From NCBI RefSeq assembly GCF_008298035.1, contig NZ_CP042910.1, positions 124,001 through 188,000 of the forward strand: DNA of 64,000 nucleotides. The letters are read 5' to 3'. The translations under genes and the position numbers were made by a program. The first letter of the stretch is position 1. Each line of letters opens with the position of its first letter. This DNA comes from Gimesia maris. GTDB taxonomy: Bacteria > Planctomycetota > Planctomycetia > Planctomycetales > Planctomycetaceae. Below, in pieces: positions 9,649 to 18,113 of the stretch. A model generated the notes under the pieces. That model was not told where the DNA came from, did no database searches, and saw only the letters and a program-made list of their open reading frames with translations.

Positions 9649-10647
9649 TTAATATTCGCCAATCACTTCGCCGCCGGCACGGGTTGCCAGCGCACGCCAG
9701 AGATCGGTGTTGATATTCTCGCCGACAAAACGACAGCTGCCATCCACGAGCGTTACGTGCACGCCGCCGACATGGGCACTGCGGGCACTGACCAGCGCAT
9801 AGTTGTGATAACCGTTCTGGCAGTCGGGATTCGAAGAGTTGGGCCCGTACCAGTGGTTATACATCGTGTCCGCCAGATGGCCGTTTACCCACTTGGCACC
9901 CCGTTGACCCGACCAGGCGGGAGCAGCAGCGGCAGTACATACGGCAGGAGTCGTCTGTGTTCCCGCCGAGAGCTCCACCACACGGAAGCGATAGTTGCCG
10001 GTGGGGGGGGCGGTGTTTTGCCCGTCACCCATTAACTGTTCGCCAAACGCGACCGTATTGCTGGTTCCATCAGTCACATCGCGGAATCGGATCTGGGACT
10101 GCGAAAAGATGACGCCGTCTGCATTACTGATCGAGCCATCATCGGTCGTTGCTGAACCATTCAGGCCCGAGCCGGCACACGCGGGATAGCTGATGCCTGC
10201 ATAGTCCGAACCGGGAACGGCATCTTTATCGCTGGGGCAGACCATTAGCGGCAGTCGTACGCGGGCTGCCGTGTCGTTGTTGCCGACTTGCGTGGCGTCA
10301 AACGTTCCGGGGTTGAATGCATTGAGTGGTGGCACATCGTAATTGAACTGGTTCTGCAGGTTCGCCTGATCCACAAACGGGAGCAGGTGCGCATGTGCCG
10401 ACCAGACATAAGGGTAGCCCAGACCGCCGGGGGGAAAGACACGGTGTGTCGATTCATAATTATGCAGCGCGAGTCCCAGTTGCTTGAGATTGTTTTTGCA
10501 CTGGCTCCGTCGGGCTGCTTCGCGCGCCTGTTGAACGGCGGGCAGCAGCAGGGCAATCAGAATGGCGATGATGGCAATCACTACCAGAAGTTCGATTAAG
10601 GTAAAACCGCGCACACGTTTTGCGCAGCACTCATACGTTGGTTTCAT
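9649..10647 (-). CDS. DUF1559 prepilin-like protein
   Basis: 332 residues. It has a type IV prepilin leader: basic N-terminus, cleavage context RGFTLIELL (processing after Gly14, N-methylated Phe) and a hydrophobic helix running to [14 protein letters not shown]. The DUF1559 region follows ([16 protein letters not shown], then Pro-Pro-Gly-Gly). The C-terminal H-x9-DG signature reads [13 protein letters not shown], and the protein ends in [13 protein letters not shown] lies 7 bases before the ATG. These are surface or periplasmic pseudopilin-like proteins, very numerous in planctomycetes, of unknown role. It is 65 bases upstream of the DUF4198 gene, with a hairpin between. Confidence 0.93.
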   Translation of the reverse strand: MKPTYECCAKRVRGFTLIELLVVIAIIAILIALLLPAVQQAREAARRSQCKNNLKQLGLALHNYESTHRVFPPGGLGYPYVWSAHAHLLPFVDQANLQNQFNYDVPPLNAFNPGTFDATQVGNNDTAARVRLPLMVCPSDKDAVPGSDYAGISYPACAGSGLNGSATTDDGSISNADGVIFSQSQIRFRDVTDGTSNTVAFGEQLMGDGQNTAPPTGNYRFRVVELSAGTQTTPAVCTAAAAPAWSGQRGAKWVNGHLADTMYNHWYGPNSSNPDCQNGYHNYALVSARSAHVGGVHVTLVDGSCRFVGENINTDLWRALATRAGGEVIGEY

Positions 10648-10725
10648 TTTGAAACTCCTGAAAATAAATGGAAATGTGCGCAGGCTGATCTCAGGTCAGT
10701 CTGCAGTATGCATCTGGTTTAAAAA

Positions 10726-11226
10726 TCAGAGGCAGCACAATTCCGGAGGAGGAGTTTCCGGCGCGAGACGATGCTCGGGAAGAATACTGGAAATCTGCAG
10801 GCAGCAGAATTCGAGGGGAGTCGGGCTCAATATCAGACTCGGCAGAGCAGGGAGACGCGGATCGTCATTCACCTGCAAACCCGCAGCAGGCCCGTGACCA
10901 CAACCACAGGCCGAAACCAGGACTGTTTTGGATGTTTCCGGTTTTGATTTTCCCGTACAGCAGGAACGGGTCTGTTTTTTGGCACAACAGGATTTCGGTT
11001 GGATTTCGCATTTGCGGGAAGCTTGCGAGCGGGAACAGCAGCAGCCTCCCGTACGTTGCAGTTCCTGACCACACTGACAGCCTGCTTGAGGCGTTCCCAC
11101 AGGTTCCAGCGGAAAGCCCACCGAAGTCGTGAAAAAACAGAAAAGCGTGACCAGGCAGATCAGAGACTGTCGGTTGCAAAGCTGTTTCAAAGGTGGGAGC
11201 ACGGGCAGGAGCATCAAAGATGTCAC
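10726..11226 (-). CDS. Cysteine-rich exported protein, possibly metal-binding
   Basis: 166 residues, 19 of them cysteine. A hydrophobic signal segment (about 18-37) is followed by clustered cysteines: GCQCG, GGCCCS, KSCCAKK, RSCCTG, ACGCGHG, EFCCL and a terminal ELCCL. I do not recognise the family; such clusters point to metal or redox chemistry in the periplasm, and the GCGHG element is metal-site-like. The start is uncertain: GTG at 11226 or ATG at 11214, neither with a clear ribosome binding site. It lies upstream of the DUF1559 and DUF4198 genes on the same strand and is divergent from another DUF1559 gene. Confidence 0.6.
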   Translation of the reverse strand: MTSLMLLPVLPPLKQLCNRQSLICLVTLFCFFTTSVGFPLEPVGTPQAGCQCGQELQRTGGCCCSRSQASRKCEIQPKSCCAKKQTRSCCTGKSKPETSKTVLVSACGCGHGPAAGLQVNDDPRLPALPSLILSPTPLEFCCLQISSILPEHRLAPETPPPELCCL

Positions 11227-11378
11227 TATAAAAAAGCATTCAACGGGGTTACGGCTCCGCCGAAACAGGAAGATATCTTCATTGTATAGATGAACACAAT
11301 GAAAACGCCACTCAAATTCGCCAGAAATCTGCTTCAGGCAGCCAACGCAACCCGCTTCGCTTCAGAATGGTTAACGGC

Positions 11379-11407
11379 TTGACAATCCGTTCTATTACCG
11401 GTAACAT
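11379..11407 (+). promoter_or_regulatory. Sigma-70-type promoter candidate
   Basis: TTGACA at 11379-11384 is followed after exactly 17 bases by TAACAT at 11402-11407 (6/6 and 4/6 matches to consensus). It lies 88 bases upstream of the ATG of the plus-strand DUF1559 gene in an otherwise empty intergenic stretch. Confidence 0.55.
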
Positions 11408-11494
11408 TCTAATGTTCGTCAGAATGTTGTGTTTGTGTGCCGCCGCAGATTTTGAACCTTCCCCAGTACATCAAACCCTATGGAGCCACTTTCC

Positions 11495-12439
11495 ATGACC
11501 TGCCCACCCGCTCTGAAACAAGTGACACGCGGATTCACCCTGATTGAACTGTTGGTCGTCATCGCTATTATTGCGATTCTGATTGCACTGTTACTGCCCG
11601 CCGTTCAGCAGGCGCGCGAAGCAGCCCGGCGAAGCCAGTGTAAAAACAATATGAAGCAACTGGGGCTCGCCTTACATAATTATGAAAGTGCGCATACTGT
11701 CTTTCCTCCCAGCAGTACCAGCGGGTTTGGCAAAGGAGTCTGGAACTATCCAGGTACGGGACCAAACGATCCAAACATTCATCTGCACAGTTTTGCCAGT
11801 CTGATCCTGCCTTACCTGGAAGCGGCAAATCTGTATAATTCGTTGAATTACAATGTCTCTGCCCTGGATCCCGCGAATCAGGCAACTGCAGCGGAAGTTC
11901 TGGCGTTTTATAAATGTCCCAGCTATGCCGGAGCCAACTATAGCACAGATCCTCTCTATATCACGACGGTCGGCTTTGACCGGTTTGCAATTCGCAATTA
12001 TGTGGCAATTGGCGCACGAAATGTGTTGGGGCTTTCAGGCGCCACTCCCGCCGAGGGTGTGATGTACCCTGGATCAAAATCGCGGTTCCGCGACATTACG
12101 GACGGCACGTCTAACACGATTCTGCTGGCAGAAACGCGGGAAGAAAAAGCATCAGTCTGGATTGATGGTACCAGCGCCGCTGTGGCCGCACGCTGGATGG
12201 CGCTGACTCCCCCCTCCTATTCCGGGAGCTCGGTCTCCATTAATTATCAGCCTTATTTTCAGGGTGGCGTCTTTCCTGATTCCATCGGCCAGAACTGGGG
12301 GCCCTCCAGCTTCCATGAGGGGGGCGCCCACCATCTGCTCAGTGACGGGTCAGTGCACTTCATTTCCGAAAATCTTGATGTCAATGTTTATGATGCATTA
12401 ACCACGCGCAGCGGCGGTGAAGTGACAGGAGAATTTTAA
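11495..12439 (+). CDS. DUF1559 prepilin-like protein
   Basis: 314 residues with the leader [10 protein letters not shown], the hydrophobic pilin helix, [16 protein letters not shown] and the C-terminal signature HEGGAHHLLSDGS, ending in GGEVTGEF. ATG at 11495 is chosen because GGAG lies 9 bases upstream; an ATG at 11480 is in frame without such a site. A good promoter candidate lies upstream. The gene stands alone on the plus strand, divergent from the Cys-rich gene. It is a pseudopilin-like protein presumably processed by the prepilin peptidase and anchored by the N-terminal helix; its role is unknown. Confidence 0.93.
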   Translation: MTCPPALKQVTRGFTLIELLVVIAIIAILIALLLPAVQQAREAARRSQCKNNMKQLGLALHNYESAHTVFPPSSTSGFGKGVWNYPGTGPNDPNIHLHSFASLILPYLEAANLYNSLNYNVSALDPANQATAAEVLAFYKCPSYAGANYSTDPLYITTVGFDRFAIRNYVAIGARNVLGLSGATPAEGVMYPGSKSRFRDITDGTSNTILLAETREEKASVWIDGTSAAVAARWMALTPPSYSGSSVSINYQPYFQGGVFPDSIGQNWGPSSFHEGGAHHLLSDGSVHFISENLDVNVYDALTTRSGGEVTGEF

Positions 12440-12548
12440 GGACGCACCAGGCGTCGTTTCGCTTCTGCTCATGTGGCTGAACACTCATCGACAGGCAGTC
12501 CTGATTCAGTACCAGAATCGTGACGAACACAGATCAGGTGAAAATGAC

Positions 12549-12956
12549 TTACTTTGTCAGATCGAAATCGATGGTATTATCGCCTTCGGTGACCGTCGCT
12601 TCCAGTGTCGTTTTTTTGTTATATTTTTCGGGAACCGTCTCACTCCCCTGATCGCCGAACGGGTCGTTTTCTTCGTCGAGAGTGCTGATTTTGACCGTGT
12701 GTTTTCCCAGAACAGCCCCCATTTCATCCCGGATGAAGACCAGTTCGTATTTACCTTCCTCGTTTGTTTTCGCTGCAGAGGCGCGACCTGATGTGGGATA
12801 GAACCGCACAAAGGCACCTGCCAGCGGGGCACCATCCATTGTGACTGTACCGCTCACGGGGGCCAGTTTGGGTTGATCATCGGGAGCACCGCCACAGGCA
12901 GTCAGCATACAGGAAAGCGCAAAGCAGAACATGAATGTAAAGGAACGTCTAATCAT
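12549..12956 (-). CDS. Lipoprotein with carboxypeptidase-regulatory-like fold
   Basis: 135 residues. A lipoprotein signal peptide ends in the lipobox LTAC (Cys21), followed by a small beta-sandwich: VSGTVTMDGAPLAGAFVRFYP is the typical opening of carboxypeptidase-regulatory-like domains, and the end DNTIDFDLTK closes the fold. Such small lipoproteins commonly follow DUF1559 genes in planctomycetes, as here: the DUF1559 gene ending at 13135 is upstream on the same strand with a hairpin between. The same arrangement recurs at 56.2-57.6 kb. Confidence 0.85.
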   Translation of the reverse strand: MIRRSFTFMFCFALSCMLTACGGAPDDQPKLAPVSGTVTMDGAPLAGAFVRFYPTSGRASAAKTNEEGKYELVFIRDEMGAVLGKHTVKISTLDEENDPFGDQGSETVPEKYNKKTTLEATVTEGDNTIDFDLTK

Positions 12957-13050
12957 CGTACTTGTTTTCTGGATTATAGAATGAAAAGAAATGATTCGCT
13001 GGCTCGTTCTGAACTGACGGCAGCAAAAAAGGATTCATTAAATTGAAACA

Positions 13051-13078
13051 CACAACAGCCATGATTCAGGCTGTTGTG
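13051..13078. terminator. Perfect 10-base-pair stem-loop between DUF1559 and lipoprotein genes
   Basis: CACAACAGCC, an 8-base loop (ATGATTCA) and GGCTGTTGTG form a perfect stem; short outer arms GAAAC/GTTTC could extend it. It lies between two co-oriented genes. There is no long T run on the minus strand, so it may be a partial terminator or an mRNA stabiliser that sets different levels of the two products. Confidence 0.5.
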
Positions 13079-13134
13079 CAGTTTCAAGTATTGATTGATA
13101 ATGGTTTGTTGCCAGGAATACGCAGGCGGCGGTA

Positions 13135-14073
13135 TTAGAATTCGCCCAGTACCTTACCGTCGTTTTCATCGTTCAACCACTTGTAAGTGTTGACGTCGAT
13201 GTTTTCGGAAAGGAATCGGACGGAACCATCGGCGAGCAGCACATGAACGCCACCCACATGCATACTGGACAGTGCAAAACGGTCTGCGACGGTGCGGGCA
13301 CCTCCATTGATGAAGTCATCGGGAACATTATAGCCGATGAAGTAAACGTCTTCTGCCTGCAGTCCACGTTCCCAGCCCCAGGAAGCGGTACGGGCACCAA
13401 TCCAGAGTTTGCCGGTGAATTCATCACAGGGAGCACCGCCACAACTTCCGGTCGTTCCGGTTTCATCCCCGGTACGTACTTCGCCAACCAGGATTGTGTT
13501 GGTAGTGCCATCGGTGATGTCACGCATTCTCAGCGCTTTGTTGACACCCAGTACGATGCGTTCGGTGGCGTAGTTGGATTTCCCGAAGCTTCCCTTATCT
13601 GTATTGATGCCACCCATGGGATCGGAAGGACAATTGAAAATGGGAATGATAGTTTTGGCTGCAGGAATGGAGGTTGAGCCCGTATAGCCAATCTGCCAGT
13701 TCATCGTGAAGTTTGAGGTTTCAGAACCGATCTGATTGTAAAGATTGGCCTGATCGATGTAAGGCAGAATCATGGTGGCCCAGCCTAAGCCATTTTTGTT
13801 AGCAGTTTCAGAAGCATCACCCAGAGTCTGGTCTCCATCAATCCAGCCGGGAGGGAAGGTACGGGCGGTATCGTGATAATTGTGAAAGGCCACTCCGATC
13901 TGCTTCAGACTGTTTTTACAGGTACTGCGTCGAGCGGCTTCCCGGGCCTGCTGGACTGCTGGTAGCAGTAGCGCGATCAGAATTGCAATGATGGCAATAA
14001 CCACCAGAAGCTCGATTAATGTAAAGCCTCGGAACAGTTTTCTTACGTTATAGCGCTTGCTCGTTTTATTCAT
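13135..14073 (-). CDS. DUF1559 prepilin-like protein
   Basis: 312 residues: leader [10 protein letters not shown], pilin helix, [17 protein letters not shown] and the C-terminal signature [13 protein letters not shown], ending in GKVLGEF. The ATG at 14073 is preferred over an adjacent GTG at 14076 since AGGA lies 7 bases upstream. The upstream region is AT-rich and carries a 13-base direct repeat. It is paired with the small lipoprotein downstream. The protein is exported and anchored by its N-terminal helix; the function is unknown. Confidence 0.93.
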   Translation of the reverse strand: MNKTSKRYNVRKLFRGFTLIELLVVIAIIAILIALLLPAVQQAREAARRSTCKNSLKQIGVAFHNYHDTARTFPPGWIDGDQTLGDASETANKNGLGWATMILPYIDQANLYNQIGSETSNFTMNWQIGYTGSTSIPAAKTIIPIFNCPSDPMGGINTDKGSFGKSNYATERIVLGVNKALRMRDITDGTTNTILVGEVRTGDETGTTGSCGGAPCDEFTGKLWIGARTASWGWERGLQAEDVYFIGYNVPDDFINGGARTVADRFALSSMHVGGVHVLLADGSVRFLSENIDVNTYKWLNDENDGKVLGEF

Positions 14074-14084
14074 CACGTCATCCT

Positions 14085-14187
14085 ATAACAAATTTTAGTA
14101 AAGAATATTAATAATACGGATTAACGAACGCATATTTAATTATTAATAGTATGTAATGAAAATTAAAACTTTCAATAACAAATTTTA
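14085..14187. repeat. 13-base direct repeat flanking an AT-rich segment
   Basis: ATAACAAATTTTA occurs at 14085-14097 and again at 14175-14187, 90 bases apart. The intervening sequence is very AT-rich compared with its neighbours. It lies immediately upstream of the DUF1559 start codon, so it forms most of that gene's leader and promoter region. Confidence 0.6.
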
Positions 14188-14321
14188 TAGATGGTTCTAT
14201 TAAGCTGAGAATTCAAGAAAGCGGGACAAATATTTTACATAAGTCCAGTGGTGATATGGCCATGTCGCGTCAAAATGTCGGGCAACAGAACACATTTAGT
14301 TGCTTGGTACCCAAAAGAAGG

Positions 14322-15704
14322 TCAGTTAGTTGCAGGCTCTACTGACAGTTTCTGGCGGGCTCGACCATGCAGGGGTGCCCGTTTCAGACATTCCTGAAAG
14401 TCTGACTGGGCGGCCTTCCTCTCCCCGCGCGCTTCCTGAATCAGACCGCGTTCGTACCAGCTCTGGGGATCATCGGGGTTGATTTTAACAGCGAGTTCAA
14501 TCTTATCGAGTGCTTCTGCCAGCTTGTCGGCTCGGTAATATTCCATTGCTTCCAGACGGTATGTGAGTGCCTGCTCAAGTTGGCTTTCTTCAGTTTTTCC
14601 TGCCTGCAGTAAGATATCAGACAGTCGCTGATGCATATCCGCTGCTTTTGACATCGATCCAGCGCGTCGTCCCAGAATCGCTGCCTGATTCCAGTCGCCC
14701 CGCATTCCTGTTGCTTCTGCCCGGTACATCAATACGTCTGCGTTGTTGATTCCCATGTTGTTTAACTTCTGGACCGTCTCCAGCATTTTGCGAGGCAGTT
14801 GCTGCTGATGCTGCACCTCCAGTAAACGCATCAGAAAAATCTGGCGGTGCGTTGACGGGGAATCGTTGAGCTGGTCGATCAGTTTGACCAGTTCCAGTTC
14901 TAACTCGGGAAGCGAACGGTTCCTGATTTTCCTGTTGAATTCTTCCACATGACGGTCAATGCCGTACTGCAGCCGGAACGGTTCAATGAAATTTGAACCC
15001 GGGTGCAGAGGAATCGTATGCTGAGCGCGTTCCAGCAGTTGCGCGGTCTGCTCAGCCAGTTCCAGATCACCGGTCTGCTGAAAGGCGCGGTGTTGCAGTT
15101 CCAGAAATTTCAGTGAACCGGGCACCTGTTGCAGTGATTCATTAATCAGCGTTAACGCTTCGTCTGCCCGGTCGGTTCGGATCAACAGCTTGGACAGCTG
15201 ATATCGGGCCGGCAGAAAGCCCAGATTCTGGCGAAACAGTTTTTCTGCCTCTCCCATTTTTTCTTCGCGCAGCGCATTCCTGCCAAGCTCATACAGGGCC
15301 TGCATCTGTTCCCGTTTTGCTTCACGTGAGAAGTCAGGGCTGTTATTCAGTTCCCGGTAGATTTCGCTGCTCTGTTCTGTTCGCCCCGTTCGCTCCAGGC
15401 AATAGGCGATGCGGCTCTCCGCCAGCCGACTCTCGGGCATCAGTTTTAATACCCGTCGAAAGCAGAGTTCCGCATGACTGTAATAGCCCTGTCCCAGCAG
15501 CGCTTCTCCCAGGCGCATCCAGTCGTAGGCGTTGTTGGTCTGAGCGACCTGCTTTACGAGTGGCTGGATGTCCTCCGCAAATAAAGGGTTCATCAGCGTT
15601 TTTTCGGGCAGCATTGGCACAGGGCGGGCCGCTCGTTGTACGAACAGGTAGCCGCACGCAACCAGTTCCAGCACCAGAATCACGGCAATCGCACGCACGA
15701 TCAT
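14322..15704 (-). CDS. TPR protein with N-terminal signal anchor
   Basis: 460 residues. An N-terminal hydrophobic segment (about 4-22) anchors or exports the protein, followed by tetratricopeptide-like helical repeats, for example YSHAELCFRRVLKLMPES, LAEALDKIELAVKINPDD and AAQSDFQECLKRAP. These repeats bind other proteins. AAGGAG lies 7 bases before the ATG. The start overlaps the stop of the upstream FG-GAP gene by 4 bases (ATGA), a clear sign of translational coupling. The pair is probably secreted or membrane-attached and works together. Confidence 0.85.
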   Translation of the reverse strand: MIVRAIAVILVLELVACGYLFVQRAARPVPMLPEKTLMNPLFAEDIQPLVKQVAQTNNAYDWMRLGEALLGQGYYSHAELCFRRVLKLMPESRLAESRIAYCLERTGRTEQSSEIYRELNNSPDFSREAKREQMQALYELGRNALREEKMGEAEKLFRQNLGFLPARYQLSKLLIRTDRADEALTLINESLQQVPGSLKFLELQHRAFQQTGDLELAEQTAQLLERAQHTIPLHPGSNFIEPFRLQYGIDRHVEEFNRKIRNRSLPELELELVKLIDQLNDSPSTHRQIFLMRLLEVQHQQQLPRKMLETVQKLNNMGINNADVLMYRAEATGMRGDWNQAAILGRRAGSMSKAADMHQRLSDILLQAGKTEESQLEQALTYRLEAMEYYRADKLAEALDKIELAVKINPDDPQSWYERGLIQEARGERKAAQSDFQECLKRAPLHGRARQKLSVEPATN

Positions 15705-17050
15705 GGCGATGCTCCTTTCTGCGTTTGTTGAATCCAGTACGGAACTGCCTGAATACGGTCAAAAGGTTTCCGCATGTTGAGCGAGCCGGCAGCAATATCG
15801 GGTAAGCCATCCTGATTCAAATCTCCCACTGCAACCGTCACCAGATGAATCGGCTGATTGTCGATCTGCCAGGTTGTGAAATTCTGCTGACCGTCGTTCT
15901 CCAACCAGACCAGGCTGGCATGCGCGGGCGAATACCAGTCGTTGGTCATGCTCGCCAGTACGATATCCAGATCGTTGTCTCCGTCCATGTCGGCAACCGC
16001 AGCGGCATAGGTGCCTCCCAGGTCAGAAATTCGATGCTCTTCGAATTTCCAGTCTCCCTTGTTTTCAAACCACAGACAGCCATGATAAGGCTGCGGGTAG
16101 GCGTCGAAGTCTTCCAGGTTGTCCCCGGCGGGCAGAATCAAATCTTCGTCGCCATCCTGATCCAGGTCGGCGTGGATCAAGCCGGCGCTCCCCAGGTCCA
16201 TGTTCGGCGTCAGCCAGAGAGGTCGTGTTTTGAATTTGCCACCTCCCAGATTCTCAAAGCCGACCAGCTCTTCTTCTTCCTGGGAAAAGATGGTGGCGAT
16301 ATCCAGATCGCCGTCCCCGTCATAGTCGGCCACGGGAACATGGATCGCACCGGGTGCATTATACAGGTGATGATCCAGGAACTGAAATTCGCCGCGATTT
16401 TCCAGCCAGAGGACTTCTCCCCGATTGTATCCAAACACGGCGACCGCCAGGTCAAGATCGCCGTCTCCGTCGAAGTCTCCCGGTTGCACGTCCGCCACGC
16501 GTCGCACATCATCCAGGATCACATGCCTCACGAATCCTGTCGGCGTCTGCTCATACAGTTCGACCCGACCGACGACCCCATCGTCTGGTTGTATATTCCC
16601 CAGCACGGAAACCACGATATCCAGATCCCCATCGCCGTCGATATCGACAGGCGTGGCATGCGCCGGTGCAGCAACATCTGCGATCAGCGTCTGATCACTG
16701 GTACTGCCACCACTGGCAAGTCGACGCAGCACGACCCGGTTATTTCCCGCGTCACAATACAGGATGTCGTTTTTGCCGTCGCCGTCGAAATCCAGAATTT
16801 GCACGTTCGTTATCAGAGGCAGTTCCACTCCCGCCTGCAGCGCACCCTGGCGTTCAAACAGCAGCTTCGAAGCCGGGTATGATGTGCCTCCCGAATAGAG
16901 TTCGGGTAATCGACCCAGGGCCGGAACGGATGGCAGCAAAAACCAGGTCACTATCGGAAGCAGAATGACGGCAACCAGTAGAACAATCAGCAGCCATGGC
17001 GTGGGAGGAGAGACTGGTTGCGAGGCTTGAGGACTTTCAGTTGAGGACAT
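15701..17050 (-). CDS. FG-GAP/VCBS repeat beta-propeller protein
   Basis: 449 residues. A Pro-rich N-terminus and one membrane segment (about 18-38) precede seven or so FG-GAP repeats with calcium-type loops: DFDGDGKNDI, DIDGDGDLDI, DFDGDGDLDL, DYDGDGDLDI, DLDQDGDEDL, DMDGDNDLDI and DLNQDGLPDI. This is an integrin-alpha-like beta-propeller outside the cytoplasm. ATG at 17050 is chosen; the frame is open up to a TTG at 17086. It is the first gene of a coupled pair with the TPR gene. FG-GAP/TPR combinations are common in planctomycetes, with no defined role. Confidence 0.85.
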   Translation of the reverse strand: MSSTESPQASQPVSPPTPWLLIVLLVAVILLPIVTWFLLPSVPALGRLPELYSGGTSYPASKLLFERQGALQAGVELPLITNVQILDFDGDGKNDILYCDAGNNRVVLRRLASGGSTSDQTLIADVAAPAHATPVDIDGDGDLDIVVSVLGNIQPDDGVVGRVELYEQTPTGFVRHVILDDVRRVADVQPGDFDGDGDLDLAVAVFGYNRGEVLWLENRGEFQFLDHHLYNAPGAIHVPVADYDGDGDLDIATIFSQEEEELVGFENLGGGKFKTRPLWLTPNMDLGSAGLIHADLDQDGDEDLILPAGDNLEDFDAYPQPYHGCLWFENKGDWKFEEHRISDLGGTYAAAVADMDGDNDLDIVLASMTNDWYSPAHASLVWLENDGQQNFTTWQIDNQPIHLVTVAVGDLNQDGLPDIAAGSLNMRKPFDRIQAVPYWIQQTQKGASP

Positions 17051-17408
17051 CGCAGGTGGGCACTCCCGGTGGTGGGCAGGTATCAAAAAAGAAGTTCATT
17101 CAGTCAGGACAACGGTTTCAATGAAACACACACGGTGTTCCGGTTTCGCGCAGTTCAGCGCGGCTTCCGCAGCCTACACTCGACCCACACAGCGTTTTAA
17201 CATAAGACACTCTCCGGAGAGCAGGGGAGAGGCCTTGATTTCAATCGTATAACTCGCTGGAAATCCTGTCAACTACCGGCTGAACGCGCGCGGGGTCACA
17301 TGTCCCTGAATCATCCAGTCAGCAGGCAGAATAAACTCGCGTATCACGTGAACTAGTGTATGATAAATGTTGATACTTTTCCTATACGCTACTGCGGAGT
17401 CGTTCGCC
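17051..17408. other. Intergenic region between divergent operons
   Basis: No gene is visible in these 358 bases. They should hold promoters for the FG-GAP/TPR operon (minus) and the three-gene membrane operon (plus). A perfect 12-base palindrome, CTCTCCGGAGAG, lies at 17210-17221. I could not find a convincing promoter pair in either direction. Confidence 0.6.
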
Positions 17409-18113
17409 ATGCCGGTTCGAATTATCCTGATCTGCACATTGATTTTCTGTTCATGCAGCAGCATGGCAGAGGCGGGTATGCCGAGTGCGTCAATTGACCT
17501 GTCGGAAATCGCGCAGTTGCGACTGCAGTCGATCTCATTTTTTCTGCTGCTGTTTCTGCTGAGTGCCTGGGGGTTGAAAAAACTCTGGAACATGCTGGCC
17601 CGTGATTTCCCGAAACTGCCAGTGATTTCTTATAAAGCAGCACTCGCGGGGACGTTTCTCTGGGGACTGATGTTCCTGTTTGTGCTGACGATGATCTCCG
17701 GTGCGCGGGAGCTGCTGACGCCCGGTGCCTGGGAAAAGGATGGCCGCACCTATCGACTGACAGACAGTGAATCGGAACAGGAAACCCAGGCAGCCAAAGA
17801 AGCGCTGCTCAAAGAGCGTCGTTCGAAACTGGCCGAACTGCGAATGGCCCTGTTCATGCACGTGGCCACCCATGACGGCAACTACCCTGCGAAAATGGAA
17901 GATGCTTCTTTCGCTGACGAATTCTGGATGCAACCCGGTGACTTAAATGCGCGCTATGGTTATGTGCCCGGCGAAAAGAAAAGCGACAAGGTTCGACCGC
18001 TCGCATTTGAGCAGGCGGTCTATGGAGACGATCAGCAGCTGATCCTGTTTACCGATGGTGCAATCAAACAGATTTCGCCTGCCGAAGCACGGGAGACGCT
18101 CAGTGGAAAATAA
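17409..18113 (+). CDS. Exported/membrane protein, first gene of DUF1559-variant operon
   Basis: 234 residues. A signal peptide (about 1-22, FCSCSSMAEA) is followed by two hydrophobic segments (about 42-58 and 78-99), a charged coiled-coil-like stretch (EQETQAAKEALLKERRSKL) and a C-terminal domain rich in Tyr and Gly ending in an LFTDGAIKQI element. The last part recalls the C-terminal end of type II secretion pseudopilin-like proteins, but I do not recognise the family. ATG at 17409 is chosen because GGAG lies 9 bases upstream. Its 3' end overlaps the next gene by 11 bases, so the three genes to 20227 form one operon. Confidence 0.7.
   Translation: MPVRIILICTLIFCSCSSMAEAGMPSASIDLSEIAQLRLQSISFFLLLFLLSAWGLKKLWNMLARDFPKLPVISYKAALAGTFLWGLMFLFVLTMISGARELLTPGAWEKDGRTYRLTDSESEQETQAAKEALLKERRSKLAELRMALFMHVATHDGNYPAKMEDASFADEFWMQPGDLNARYGYVPGEKKSDKVRPLAFEQAVYGDDQQLILFTDGAIKQISPAEARETLSGK

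Noticed and set aside
11290..11382. 30-codon frame beginning ATG-AAC-ACA upstream of the DUF1559 gene
   Set aside because: No ribosome site; its stop lies within the -35 box of the promoter candidate. Nothing supports expression.
11390..14204. TTCTATTA shared upstream of three DUF1559 genes (11390, 14195, 56154)
   Set aside because: An 8-base word is expected about twice by chance in this window on two strands, and it also occurs inside a gene near 31903; orientation and distance differ.
15845..16882. 345-codon open frame on the plus strand opposite the FG-GAP gene
   Set aside because: The repeated DGDGD codons on the coding strand keep the opposite frame open (repeated DIQI/VAVPV-like strings). 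It is a shadow.
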